Shown here one piece after another: positions 39,401-48,486 of a stretch of DNA of 64,000 bases. Numbering within the stretch: the stretch's first letter is position 1; every line of letters starts with the position of its first letter. This DNA is from Saccharomyces mikatae IFO 1815 (Eukaryota > Ascomycota > Saccharomycetes > Saccharomycetales > Saccharomycetaceae). The notes beneath the pieces were generated by a model, which saw only the letters and a list, made by a program, of their open reading frames with translations, ran no database searches and was not told where the DNA came from. Position numbers and translations under genes: made by a program. Location: NCBI RefSeq assembly GCF_947241705.1, contig NC_079271.1, forward strand, positions 248,001-312,000, written 5' to 3'.

Positions 39401-42069
39401 TCTAAAGGTTTCTTAGCCAACAGCTTGTAAGAGTTGTTCATGGATTTGAACATTTTATCATAGTATTCACCGTATACTTTTTCTGCAGTTTCTACACCGA
39501 ATGCGTGTGGGCCAGCTTCCGTTTCACCTTGGACCACAATTGCTACATTTGGTAATTTGTATTGGGGCAGCATACCTACATCCACAAATGTAGCCAGTAA
39601 ACTCTGGCATTGTGTCCTTAGAGCCTTTAAACTCGGGACAAGCTCCCTGAATACAGGAAACTCATTGCGGTTTAGCAACTGTTTATTCATCACAGGGCTA
39701 AAGAGTTCTGCTACAAAGGAAGGTAGCTTTTCCCCTTTCGGATGCTTTTGCAACCAAGAAGAACAGAACTGTGAAACAATGATTCCTGCCAACATACGCG
39801 GAGTAGAGAAAGGTAGCTCTAGACAACGGACCAAAACATTCGAAAAGAAGGACTGAAGTGTAGAATCTTGAAACATTGATAATGTCAAAGCAAATGCCTT
39901 AGCTCCCATTATTCTAGTGTTAAGTATTATATCCAAACCTAGCAAAGTGATATCACCAGCAATCATAGGCGCATCTATATTGATGTGTTCACTATTTTTT
40001 GGTATTGGAATGTCTGAATCTGTTGTGGTTTCCGAAATAGATCTTTTTTTTTCCGGATGTAATTGATAATGTTGGGAAGGTTTTAAAATGTATTGTGATT
40101 CCATTGCGTAGTTCTTACCCTTTTCCCCAACCGGAGTGTTTAAGAGGTGTAATATTGGCTGTAAGTGTTTACTAAAAACGTGGTCCAAAGTCTTTTCAGT
40201 ATGCTTGACCTTATAGTGCTCTAATAATGCGGCATAAACGTTAAACGACAGTTGCAATAGTTCCGGGTTTTGCTCCAGCAGAATATTTTGAAATACTAGA
40301 CGGAATACTTTGCCGTTCAACCAATTTTTGGTGGAGTCATCCTTTATTGATAAGAATGCAATAAGTAAATTCAAAACGGCCTTTCTTACGGATGATATTG
40401 AATGGCGCAAAAATGGGTACAGTTTCGGCACCAAAGATTTGAATGACCATTCAGAAGGATGTTCTAGTGCTTTGTTTTTTAAAATGTCTAGTACTTGTTG
40501 ATGGTCACACAACTTTGCTAACAGATCCATTATAGAACCTACACTGGAAGATATATCGTCATCTAAACGAGACAGTAGTGACCATATAGTGGTGACCAGG
40601 ATCTCAATACTAGATTTGTTTAGCTTGACAAACTCGCTCGTTATCGGAGTTAAAATCGAGGCTGCTACACTTTGTACATCGTCGTCGGTTTGGTTTAAAC
40701 CATACAACACTATCCGGACAACATTCTCTAAAAGACCGTGGGCAAATAAGAAATCTGTCTTTATGCTGACAAAGTAACGGATTCCTAAAAGCCCCCCATG
40801 GGTAGCTTCCCATATTTTATTTGGTAGACCTGTCTGCAATGGATCTTGTAGAACCAATTGTTCCAAACAATTGAAAATTTTAATGGATAAAGTACTGTCC
40901 AGATGAATTAATAATGCAGCTAAAGTTTGAGCAATTGACTCTCGTACGGGAGCAACAACTGTGTCATAAACATAATCGCCAAATCTATCCAATGCAAATA
41001 CTGTGAGTAGACGAGACGCCAAATCCTCTAAACTTTTTGAATTTCTTAGATTATTTTCCTCTCTTGTCTTACCTTTAACCCTGCTAACCCCAAGGGCATG
41101 TTTCTTCACCAATTCCCGAAGACCTAATGCAGCACCGTGCCTTATTTCCCAGTTCTCGCTCATGAGATTATCTAGAAGTAGTTCATAAATACCTTGAAAT
41201 TGCCAGACTAGACCCGCCACAATTTCATGTTGCTCTAGTAACGGCCTTACCGTGGATTCAATCATTAATTTATTTTCGTCAGCTTGTTCAGTTATTTCCA
41301 GCTTGGGATTTAGTTGATTACTAGCGGGAGAAGTGGCTGAGGATGCAGTAGAGTTGGTTACATTTTTTTCATTTAGTAAAGTCTTGGAAACTGAACTTTC
41401 AGTTATATCCACAGGATGCTTGGGAGTATTTTTAGCGCTCATTTTCTTCTTTCGCCTCGCCATGGCGAGCATTCTTGCTGATTTCTTACTAGCATGTGCC
41501 TTATTCTCACTCACATTATCAGCGGTATTGATCATAGGTATTTCTTGCTTCATATCATCTGGTTTGACCTGTTTCCTTACATTATCATCTGCCCTACCAA
41601 GAACATTATAATCATTCATACTGGATGCCAGGAGCACTTTACCTGATTTAAAAATTTCGTTCAATTTCCAATCAGATAAGGAATTAAGATTCTGATCCTC
41701 TTGTAAAAGGTTCAGCTGATCATTTTGAGTAGCTTCCTCTAATTTTACTTTTATTTCATGTTCCAACTTTACCTGGGCGTTATCTAGCGGAGAGCCTTCA
41801 TTTGTACCGCCTATCAAATCGGATTCATTCGGGTCCCAAGAAGGAGCGTGGGCAACTATGCCACCTACAGCCCTTGCTGCGGTAACACGCGTTTCCCATT
41901 TTTTGACCAGTAAAAAGGGGTAAACCCTAGACAACAATGAAAGAATGTCTTCAGGATGTTGTTTGGCCAAGTCTCCCATTTGATCGGCAGCCATATTCCG
42001 GACTACCTGGGTGGAACCGGTCTCTATTAATATAACCTGTCGATCCAACCGCGAAACTCGTGACGTCAT
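36466..42069 (-). CDS. MOT1: Mot1, Swi2/Snf2 ATPase that removes TBP from DNA
   Basis: Orthologue of YPL082C, 1867 residues as in S. cerevisiae. It uses ATP to dissociate TATA-binding protein and redistributes transcription genome-wide. The N-terminal two-thirds is a HEAT-repeat array that grips TBP, with a basic insert (SKKSARMLAMARRKKKMSAK, about 190-210). The C-terminal Snf2 motor is intact: Walker A DDMGLGKT with Lys1303, and the Walker B/DEGH box with Asp1408. Helicase motifs V and VI are in TTKVGGLGLNLTGADTVIF and AMDRAHRIGQKK. The codon spacing of these residues matches the published K1303/D1408 numbering. Confidence 0.97.
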   Translation of the reverse strand: MTSRVSRLDRQVILIETGSTQVVRNMAADQMGDLAKQHPEDILSLLSRVYPFLLVKKWETRVTAARAVGGIVAHAPSWDPNESDLIGGTNEGSPLDNAQVKLEHEIKVKLEEATQNDQLNLLQEDQNLNSLSDWKLNEIFKSGKVLLASSMNDYNVLGRADDNVRKQVKPDDMKQEIPMINTADNVSENKAHASKKSARMLAMARRKKKMSAKNTPKHPVDITESSVSKTLLNEKNVTNSTASSATSPASNQLNPKLEITEQADENKLMIESTVRPLLEQHEIVAGLVWQFQGIYELLLDNLMSENWEIRHGAALGLRELVKKHALGVSRVKGKTREENNLRNSKSLEDLASRLLTVFALDRFGDYVYDTVVAPVRESIAQTLAALLIHLDSTLSIKIFNCLEQLVLQDPLQTGLPNKIWEATHGGLLGIRYFVSIKTDFLFAHGLLENVVRIVLYGLNQTDDDVQSVAASILTPITSEFVKLNKSSIEILVTTIWSLLSRLDDDISSSVGSIMDLLAKLCDHQQVLDILKNKALEHPSEWSFKSLVPKLYPFLRHSISSVRKAVLNLLIAFLSIKDDSTKNWLNGKVFRLVFQNILLEQNPELLQLSFNVYAALLEHYKVKHTEKTLDHVFSKHLQPILHLLNTPVGEKGKNYAMESQYILKPSQHYQLHPEKKRSISETTTDSDIPIPKNSEHINIDAPMIAGDITLLGLDIILNTRIMGAKAFALTLSMFQDSTLQSFFSNVLVRCLELPFSTPRMLAGIIVSQFCSSWLQKHPKGEKLPSFVAELFSPVMNKQLLNRNEFPVFRELVPSLKALRTQCQSLLATFVDVGMLPQYKLPNVAIVVQGETEAGPHAFGVETAEKVYGEYYDKMFKSMNNSYKLLAKKPLEDSKHRVLMAINAAKESAKLRAGSILANYASSILLFDGLPPKLNPIIRSLMDSVKEERNEKLQTIAGESVVHLIQKLLENDKINVSGKIVKNLCGFLCVDTSEVPDFSVNAEYKEKILTLIKESNSIAAQDDINLTKMSEEAQLKRKGGLITLETLFEVLGPCVLQKLPQLKSILFDSLSSHEDLQIDKIDNVLGQKIVDSFGVLRALFPFMSVSLRSSEVFTRFSILLTFLRSSLSVFRYSAARTFADLAKISSVEVMAYTIREILPLMNSAGSLSDRQGSTELIYHLSLSMETDVLPYVIFLIVPLLGRMSDSNEDVRNLATTTFASIIKLVPLEAGIADPQGLPEELVTSRERERDFIQQMMDPSKAKPFKLPIAIKATLRKYQQDGVNWLAFLNKYHLHGILCDDMGLGKTLQTICIIASDQYLRKEDYEKSHSVESRALPSLIICPPSLTGHWENEFDQYAPFLKVVVYAGGPTVRSSLRSQLECADIIVTSYDVARNDLAVLNKTEYNYCVLDEGHIIKNSQSKLAKAVKEITANHRLILTGTPIQNNVLELWSLFDFLMPGFLGTEKMFQERFAKPIAASRNSKTSSKEQEAGVLALEALHKQVLPFMLRRLKEDVLSDLPPKIIQDYYCELGDLQKQLYMDFAKKQKNEVEKDIENPEIADGKQHIFQALQYMRKLCNHPALVLSPNHPQLAQVEDYLRQTGLDLHDIINAPKLSALRTLLFECGIGEEDMDKKASQDQTFPIQNVISQHRALIFCQLKDMLDMVENDLFKKYMPSVTYMRLDGSVDPRDRQKVVRKFNEDPSIDCLLLTTKVGGLGLNLTGADTVIFVEHDWNPMNDLQAMDRAHRIGQKKVVNVYRIITKGTLEEKIMGLQKFKMNIASTVVNQQNSGLASMDTHQLLDLFDPDNVTSQENEEKNNGDSQTAKGMEDIANETGLTGKAKEALGELKELWDPSQYEEEYNLDTFIKTLR

Positions 42070-42937
42070 CTGAAGTACTGTATATGTTTTGATACGTTCC
42101 TGCTCGTCAGTATTGGAAAGACGGTTTTTTCTTGTAATTTGTGTTCTGTAGGCTGCTGAAAGTAAATTTGAGATAACCGCCGAGCTATGTATTCTGAACT
42201 AGAATAGCAGATTGGTTGTTTTTTCCAGCGCGCAATAGAAAATGGCGCGCAAACCATCAAGGGAACGGAATTGGTGGAAATCACAAGCTTTTATATCAAG
42301 TGCACCAGCTGGCAACCGGGACGTGTTTTTTACTTTCGATTTTTTGCGATGAGGCGGTAGACGCGTTGGTTTTGCGCCTGGGGCCCGCCGCCTAAGGTGC
42401 GGGTAATGCAGTCTGCAGTGTTGCAATCGCATGCTTGCCTTGTAGCCTTTTAGTACCAGTTATCAACCAAGGACCACGTAAAAGTTTGAGAAAGGGGCGT
42501 TTGAGATTTGGAGATTATTGTGCCGTCACAGTGGTTGCAGGGGCAAAAGCTTATACATCTGAGTCTCTAAATGCCAACAAGACCGTGTTAGTATATGAGC
42601 CAAGGGATATATTAGCCACTCCCATGCTAGAAGTAAGAAGGAACGTTGCATTCCTTAATACCAGATAGAGTCTGTTTTGCTTATGGCATCAGAATAACAT
42701 CCTCTTACACCCACGCATTAATGTCTAATTTTTTTGGGTTTTTTTCTCGGGTTTTTTTTTTTTCAGTTTTTCTGACGCAATAGCGAGTTTTTTGTCGTGA
42801 GGTCATTGTTATAAATTCAGATGGTTCCAGAGAATTATAAGAGTAATTCTTTTCTGTGAGTGCTACCTATCCTTTTTTTTTTTGGTGAGTTTAAGAAAAG
42901 CAAAAAAACCGAAGACAAAAGCACATAAATAGTCAAC
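42070..42937. promoter_or_regulatory. Divergent promoter MOT1/RPS9A
   Basis: 868 bases with several factor sites. On the MOT1 side there are GCGATGAGG (PAC-like, 42346-42354) and ACGCGT (MCB-like, 42361-42366). A GC-rich core GGGGCCCGCCGCC (42380s) leads into a Reb1 site CGGGTAA (42400-42406). On the RPS9A side there is a Rap1-like ACACCCACGCA (42707-42717), about 230 bases before the RPS9A ATG, followed by long T-tracts (42728-42765) typical of ribosomal protein promoters. An open frame through 42435-42668 is judged non-coding. Confidence 0.6.
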
Positions 42938-44016
42938 ATGCCAAGTACGTTATACATCTCATCCTTTTAAAAAGGAAAGATAGTTTTTATCGAAATAAAA
43001 ATCATAATTGTTATGATTTTGAGGATCGGGTCCTCATAAATATCTGGAAGAGCCTTTGTTGAATTCTTTTTATTTTTCAATAGTGAGCAGTTCTTCACGC
43101 AATACCTCTTTTTGGAAATGAATCTTTGCACTGAATTCCCGACACTTCAGGTAAAGTTTTTCCAAACTCATTCAGCATGGACTGTGAGCATCTCGATGCT
43201 GATCATCCCAAATGCTGGTGTTTGAAGTATTCAAACTTAATATAAAACTATTAGGTTGAAGAACTGTTATTCATAAACTGAGCATGTCTTACCTCGCTTA
43301 ACACTGGATTTTGAAAAATAAAAACTATGAAGAATTGTCGACAATCAGCTTAATGATATTTATGTAGTGATCTTGATCTTCGCTTTCAATCCGAAAAAGA
43401 GCATTCACTAACAAACAGATTGTAAATATCTTGTAAAACAGGAGCCCCAAGAACATACTCTAAGACTTACTCTACCCCAAAGAGACCTTATGAATCTTCT
43501 CGTTTGGATGCTGAATTGAAATTAGCTGGTGAATTCGGTTTAAAAAACAAGAAGGAAATTTATAGAATTTCTTTTCAATTATCTAAGATTCGTCGTGCTG
43601 CCAGAGATTTGTTGACTAGAGACGAAAAGGACCCAAAGAGGTTGTTTGAAGGTAATGCTTTGATCAGAAGATTGGTTAGAGTTGGTGTCTTGTCCGAAGA
43701 CAAAAAGAAGTTAGATTATGTTTTAGCTTTGAAGGTCGAAGATTTCTTGGAAAGAAGATTGCAAACTCAAGTTTACAAGTTGGGTTTGGCTAAATCTGTT
43801 CATCACGCTAGAGTCTTGATAACTCAAAGACACATTGCTGTTGGCAAACAAATCGTCAACATCCCCTCTTTCATGGTTAGATTAGACTCTGAAAAGCACA
43901 TTGATTTTGCGCCAACATCTCCATTCGGTGGGGCTAGACCAGGTAGAGTCGCCAGAAGAAATGCTGCTAGAAAGGCTGAATCGTCTGGTGATGCTGATGA
44001 AGCTGACGAAGAGTAA
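42938..44016 (+). CDS. RPS9A: 40S ribosomal protein uS4 (Rps9A), spliced
   Basis: Orthologue of YPL081W. Exon 1 is seven bases (ATGCCAA, 42938-42944). Exon 2 is 43442-44016. The joined protein begins [20 protein letters not shown] and has 193 residues, four fewer than S. cerevisiae because the acidic Asp-Glu-Ala tail ([11 protein letters not shown]) is shorter. uS4 is a primary 18S rRNA binder at the decoding-centre shoulder and carries an S4 domain ([20 protein letters not shown]). Codon bias is extreme. In S. cerevisiae the RPS9 introns take part in splicing-based autoregulation. Confidence 0.96.
42945..43441 (+). other. RPS9A intron (497 bases)
   Basis: The donor is GTACGT and the acceptor AACAG. 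The best branch site is CACTAAC (43406-43412), one base off the TACTAAC consensus and 30 bases before the acceptor. I found no exact TACTAAC. Splicing restores CCA A|GA GCC, that is Pro-Arg-Ala. A TTTTAAAAAGG/CCTTTTTAAAA-like fold near the donor could matter for regulation but is unproven. Confidence 0.92.
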
Positions 44017-44599
44017 ATATGTTGATTCTTTCATTCAACGCTTTTTACTTCTAAATCACGTTAAAATCACAATACTAGCATCCGATAGAGAATTATTTTC
44101 ATATTACTATCGACATTGTATAATAGGACGAAGAACTTCTTCTATACGAGCATTTTTATAATAAATAGAAAACGCAAGGTAAAATTATAAGAATACAAAT
44201 TGGTCAATTGCTTCCTATGATAGGGTCACCAAACTACACATATTTCGACGTTATTGGACTTCAGAGGTAGTTCAGGGTGTGAGCTTCACTGTATATTGGC
44301 CACAATTATTCTCCATCATTTATATATCAACATCCGTACCTTTCTGCCTCCAGACATATTTCTGATTTATTTTTTGAAAAACTAAAATGGGATAATATAT
44401 GCCGCAGTCTGAATAGGCGTGAGCGCGCAGTATCTGGATGGGTGAGGTAAGATCCATCCATACCTTAGCAACTATGGTAGTGAGTAAGATCTACTGTATT
44501 GTACTAGAGGCAAATAGATTAATATATACGAAGAGCCAGTGAATGTGGAAGTTGGCTTCAAAGCAAAGAAATTGAGACAGTCAAGGACACTAAGCAAAA
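44017..44599. promoter_or_regulatory. RPS9A 3' end and RPL21B promoter with Rap1 sites
   Basis: 583 bases between two ribosomal protein genes in tandem. ACATCCGTACC (44330-44340) is a strong Rap1 site about 260 bases before RPL21B. TGGATGGGTG (44435-44444) is a weaker second one in the opposite orientation. Minor open frames here are not credible genes. Confidence 0.7.
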
Positions 44600-45501
44600 A
44601 TGGGTAAATCGTATGTCGAAATAGCTTTTGCAAATGAACAAGTAGTAGTTGAAACATATCAATTAAATCACTATACAATTCCAACAGACATAAAAAGCAC
44701 AAGGTGGAACTAAAATATGGTTGTTTTAATGACCTCATAATTCCAGATTGAACAGAGATATGGAAAATTAAGATATTTAGTGAAACAAGCTGTTAGCGAA
44801 TGCACTTCATGAAGATTATAGATAGTGGTACATATATGAAGAGTTATAAAGGCAGCAATTCAAATGACAATGGGTACATTAGCAAGTAAAAGTAACCGTA
44901 TGAGCTGGATATTGTGTATTTTATCTTTGATATATTTTTATTGCAAAAAATACGATATTGTTTACTAACCGGAACTTAAAAGCACAATCATGCACCTGAC
45001 TGATTGATGTAAAAACTATTATTAAACAGACATGGTTACAGATCTCGTACACGTTACATGTTCCAACGTGACTTCAGAAAGCACGGTGCCGTTCATTTGT
45101 CCACCTATCTGAAGATCTACAAGGTTGGTGACATTGTCGACATCAAAGCCAATGGTTCTATCCAAAAGGGTATGCCACATAAGTTCTACCAAGGTAAGAC
45201 TGGTGTTGTCTACAATGTTACTAAGTCTTCTGTTGGTGTTATCATCAACAAGATGGTCGGTAACAGATATCTAGAAAAAAGATTGAACTTGAGAGTTGAA
45301 CATATCAAGCACTCCAAGTGTAGACAAGAATTTTTGGAAAGAGTCAAGGCCAATGCTGCTAAGCGTGCTGAAGCTAAGGCCCAAGGTGTTGCTGTCCAAT
45401 TGAAGAGACAACCAGCTCAACCAAGAGAGTCCCGTATCGTCTCTACTGAAGGTAACGTTCCTCAAACTTTAGCTCCAGTTCCATACGAAACCTTCATTTA
45501 G
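44600..45501 (+). CDS. RPL21B: 60S ribosomal protein eL21 (Rpl21B), spliced
   Basis: Orthologue of YPL079W. Exon 1 is 11 bases (ATGGGTAAATC, 44600-44610). Exon 2 is 45030-45501. The joined protein starts [20 protein letters not shown] and has 160 residues, the family length. eL21 is a 60S protein near the central protuberance. The body is highly basic with strong codon bias ([20 protein letters not shown]). An apparent start at the internal Met (45058) is an artefact of the intron. It is convergent with ATP4. Confidence 0.96.
44611..45029 (+). other. RPL21B intron (419 bases)
   Basis: The donor is a consensus GTATGT, the branch site a perfect TACTAAC (44963-44969), and the acceptor AACAG. 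The branch-to-acceptor distance is about 60 bases. Splicing makes TC|A, the serine of MGKSHG. Confidence 0.94.
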
Positions 45502-45974
45502 TTTACCTTACTTGGTATCTTTACTGAAGTTATCACATTCCTTTATATTGTATCCTTTACATAAGAATTGAATATAGATAGATACTATATCAATTTTACA
45601 TGATATTATTTGATTAAGATACATTGTCATTATCTTTTAGAGACATTTATCAAAAAAAACACCACTCTTACTTGGTTTCGGTATTCGTTATGAAAGTACT
45701 GTAGGTGATATGTAGCATCGTATGCGCGTAATAGATCTACTACTTAAAAAATGTGTCAAGTATAAAGTGAATCTAAGAATATTTGTAGTATTTAAAACAT
45801 AAATGTCTGCACAAGAAAAGAATATATAACCGAAAATGCTTTTTTTTTAAGAACGCATTTCATTGTTATCAAAACCAATCCTATAAGACGCCGTTTTCAA
45901 TTTTTGTCTTTCTGTATTGATATCATTGTTTTTTTTTTGTTTTTTTTTCGTTGTTGATGTAATCATTGCTTTAC
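45502..45974. other. Convergent intergenic region RPL21B/ATP4
   Basis: 473 strongly AT-rich bases between facing transcript ends, including two long T-runs near 45930. It carries an exact match to the 11-base ARS consensus on the minus strand at 45794-45804 (annotated separately). No gene is seen. Confidence 0.5.
45794..45804 (-). other. Candidate replication-origin ARS consensus
   Basis: Read on the minus strand the bases are ATTTATGTTTT, an 11/11 match to WTTTAYRTTTW. It lies in an AT-rich convergent intergenic region, the favoured site for yeast origins. An 11-base AT-rich match occurs often by chance, so this is only a candidate. Confidence 0.3.
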
Positions 45975-46709
45975 CTAATTCAACTTGGAAAGCAATTGTT
46001 CGATTTCAGTTATGGATTGTTGTAAAACTTTTTCTTGGAATTTTGGATTTCCTAATTCCGACTGAACTTTAGCAATGACAGATTTTGCTAGTTGCCTTTG
46101 TTCCAATTGACGCAAAGAGGCTTCATATCTAACCCATGAATCCAAGACTGCTTTAGCTTCATGAGCTAAGTCCACTTTTTGTCTCAATTCAAAAGCTTCA
46201 CTTTCAAGTTGGACAGTTTCCTTGGAAACATCAAACAAAACCTTGGTAGTCTCAGCAACATTTTGTAATTGAGATACAGACTCAATTCTATCCTTAACGG
46301 CCTCGACATGTTTGTTTCTTGAGGCGTTTAAAACATCGGAGACTTTCTTCATTCTTGCATCTGCAAAATCTTTATAAGCTGGGGCCAAGTACTTTGCAAC
46401 TAAACCAGTGAAACCCAAAAAAGTTAACAATAAAATACTTTCATCGTTGACGACATACAATTCATTGGAAATCGCATAAATGACAGCAGCAGCAGATGTC
46501 CCTAAAACTCCGGTTTTTGTCAAAATACTGTTACCTGGGATAGCATTGATAATAGAGCTGGCTTTCGCTTTTGGATCAGTCTGTTTTTCCGGAGTGGAAG
46601 ACATATAGCGGGCTCCAATTACAATTGAAGAACGACGAACGCCTTGACTAAATAGTGTTTTAGAAACGGACCTTAACGCTAGTCCACGAACACCCATACT
46701 CATGCTCAT
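45975..46709 (-). CDS. ATP4: Mitochondrial F1Fo ATP synthase subunit b (Atp4)
   Basis: Orthologue of YPL078C, 244 residues as in S. cerevisiae. It is the peripheral-stalk subunit b. A 35-residue presequence (MSMSMGVRGLALRSVSKTLF onward) is rich in Arg and Ser. The mature protein probably starts at MSSTPEKQTD. Two hydrophobic segments (about residues 58-85 and 90-110) anchor it in the inner membrane, and the rest is a long charged helix that reaches F1. AIM43/INA17, which helps assemble this same stalk, is also in the window but 44 kb away. Confidence 0.96.
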   Translation of the reverse strand: MSMSMGVRGLALRSVSKTLFSQGVRRSSIVIGARYMSSTPEKQTDPKAKASSIINAIPGNSILTKTGVLGTSAAAVIYAISNELYVVNDESILLLTFLGFTGLVAKYLAPAYKDFADARMKKVSDVLNASRNKHVEAVKDRIESVSQLQNVAETTKVLFDVSKETVQLESEAFELRQKVDLAHEAKAVLDSWVRYEASLRQLEQRQLAKSVIAKVQSELGNPKFQEKVLQQSITEIEQLLSKLN

Positions 46710-47395
46710 TTTAGTTTATTGGGTACTTTGATGGTACTGAATGCTTGACAGTCTTTTATTATGACTAAAAATACCCTCCGAATATTGCATCCACCCGTTA
46801 GCATAAGTTGTTAGCTTTAATAATAATCCCTTGCAATTCTCTAATTGTTAAAACTGACTGAGGTCCGAATGCGCGGTCGAGAGAAAAAGCATCGTGATTG
46901 GCTCAATAATACATGTATTACCCGGAAAGTATCTCTTCTCACTTTGATATTACTAACCATTAAATGGTGGCAGTTGTTGATGCATTTGGCATGAAATGAT
47001 ATATTGATTGAGATATGCGAAGCTCTCATTCCATTTACGTATGTGCTATTTTCCGGGCATATTCCTATTCTTTGTTTAGTAAACTGATCTACATAGGGAT
47101 AGTCCTCCATTTATATTATTGAAGACCTGATGTGTTGGGTAGCTGCAGCGTCACCTTTTCAAAAAAAAACCTATGGTTATAGCATATGATATTCCTATCT
47201 CTACCGGTAGACGTCCCACCCAACTTCTTGTGTGTCACAGAACGCTCGAGTCGTTCGAATGCAGATATTTGTTTAAAATGTTTTCCTCTCTTCCTTTAGA
47301 TGGTAAAGCTGTGGTTACTCGTAAATGAGTGTTTTGACACCCTTGGTGTAAATATGACACAGTTACCTTTTAGTTAGACTGCAAGTTAACTCTAA
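46710..47395. promoter_or_regulatory. ATP4 promoter and YPL077C 3' region
   Basis: 686 bases. TGATTGGC (46895-46902) is a Hap2/3/4/5-type CCAAT box about 190 bases before the ATP4 ATG. TTACCCGG (46918-46925) is a Reb1 site next to it. The pairing suits a respiratory gene. The open frame at 46841-47110 is not conserved-looking. Nothing else is recognised up to the YPL077C stop. Confidence 0.6.
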
Positions 47396-48118
47396 CTATT
47401 GTAATTCCCTTATTGTATCCACTAGCTCTTGAACATACTTTCCCTCTTCAGGATCAACAGTGGGCCCATTTGCATTCCTAATTGCGCTGCTACTGTGCAT
47501 ATTGTTGCTGGTAGCTTCATCTCCCAAGGATTTTCCAGTGGGTGACGGCGTTCTAGTCATCATTGCAGCAGCAGTTGCCACTGCTACTTCACGACGTTGC
47601 TCTTCTTCTATCTTAGCATTACGATCTCTCAAGACTTGAAGAAGTTTACTGTGTGCTTGTCTTAACTGCATCAGTTTGTTCTCGAACCCTTGTGGGAACT
47701 GATCATACAACTCCGTTGCCTGTGCCTGTCTTTTCACGTCATTCAGGGCATTTATTCTTCTCCATAAATAGTCTTGCCTGTCTATTATAGGTTGTACTTC
47801 CAGTCTATTATGTGTTTGTAGTGGTATATCTACGCTATTTCTTCGAAATTTTGCAACGCCGTTGTAACTAACGCTATCAGTATCTATTGTGTCATTTCCC
47901 ACTGTATTAGCACTTGAAAGATTATAATAGTTGTTAAATAAGCTTCTCGTCGAAGGAACTTGAGAAGAATAAGATGGTCTGAACCCTCGATTTCTGTTAT
48001 AAGGATTTACATTCGGTATTGTCCTGGGAAGTTCATGCAGGCTGTCATCACCATATCGCTCGTCGTCTTCATTCGTGACTTGTCTTCGTACTGAGCTTTT
48101 TTTTTGGATATCCTTCAT
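47396..48118 (-). CDS. YPL077C: Uncharacterised protein, YPL077C orthologue
   Basis: 240 residues, matching the length I recall for YPL077C, which has an ohnologue YBR197C in S. cerevisiae. No function is established that I can state. The N-terminal half is polar, Asn/Arg/Ser-rich and probably disordered. A conserved-looking helical segment (IDRQDYLWRRINALNDVKRQ followed by an EEEQRREVAVATAAAMM-like stretch) suggests a short coiled coil around residues 110-190. The C-terminus (VQELVDTIRELQ) is also helical. There is no signal peptide or membrane segment. Confidence 0.85.
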   Translation of the reverse strand: MKDIQKKSSVRRQVTNEDDERYGDDSLHELPRTIPNVNPYNRNRGFRPSYSSQVPSTRSLFNNYYNLSSANTVGNDTIDTDSVSYNGVAKFRRNSVDIPLQTHNRLEVQPIIDRQDYLWRRINALNDVKRQAQATELYDQFPQGFENKLMQLRQAHSKLLQVLRDRNAKIEEEQRREVAVATAAAMMTRTPSPTGKSLGDEATSNNMHSSSAIRNANGPTVDPEEGKYVQELVDTIRELQ

Positions 48119-48486
48119 AATTATAGCGATTATAACTTCTTGAGAGTAACTTCTTGAGAGGGTTTGTGGGAATATCCCGCCAAGACATGTTTGCTTAGCT
48201 CAGATACTATATATCTTTGCTTATTGATTTATTTGACATGCCGAACTTTTCACCACTTCGCGGCTAGCAAGTTTGTAAACTAAAAATGAAAATTTCAACT
48301 CTACATTGCCAAATTCTTTACTTCTTAATCCGTTTATGGAGGGCCTTAACGTAACTATTACTATCGAACGGTGGTGAAACTTTTATCGGAATCTTCCAAA
48401 CTTTCTGTTTCAAATCGCTGCCTCTGCAATTTCGCATGACTTTAGACAGGTTTTATAGATTATAGTTTTTTTTTCAGCCAGGTGTA
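48119..48486. promoter_or_regulatory. Divergent promoter YPL077C/GPI2
   Basis: 368 bases between two start codons. A T9 run followed by CAG ends nine bases before the GPI2 ATG and looks like a 3' splice acceptor. I find no convincing branch site or donor, so it is probably leader sequence. CTTGAGAG is directly repeated near 48138-48160. Confidence 0.45.

Noticed and set aside
42066-42284. Small minus-strand frame overlapping the MOT1 start by four bases
   Set aside because: It lies in the MOT1 leader, has no recognisable domain, and overlaps the promoter. It could at most be an upstream frame.
42435-42668. 77-codon plus-strand frame upstream of RPS9A
   Set aside because: It sits between Reb1 and Rap1 sites in a promoter and does not resemble any family I know.
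46841-47110. 89-codon minus-strand frame upstream of ATP4
   Set aside because: It covers the Hap-type and Reb1 sites of ATP4 and looks like promoter DNA.
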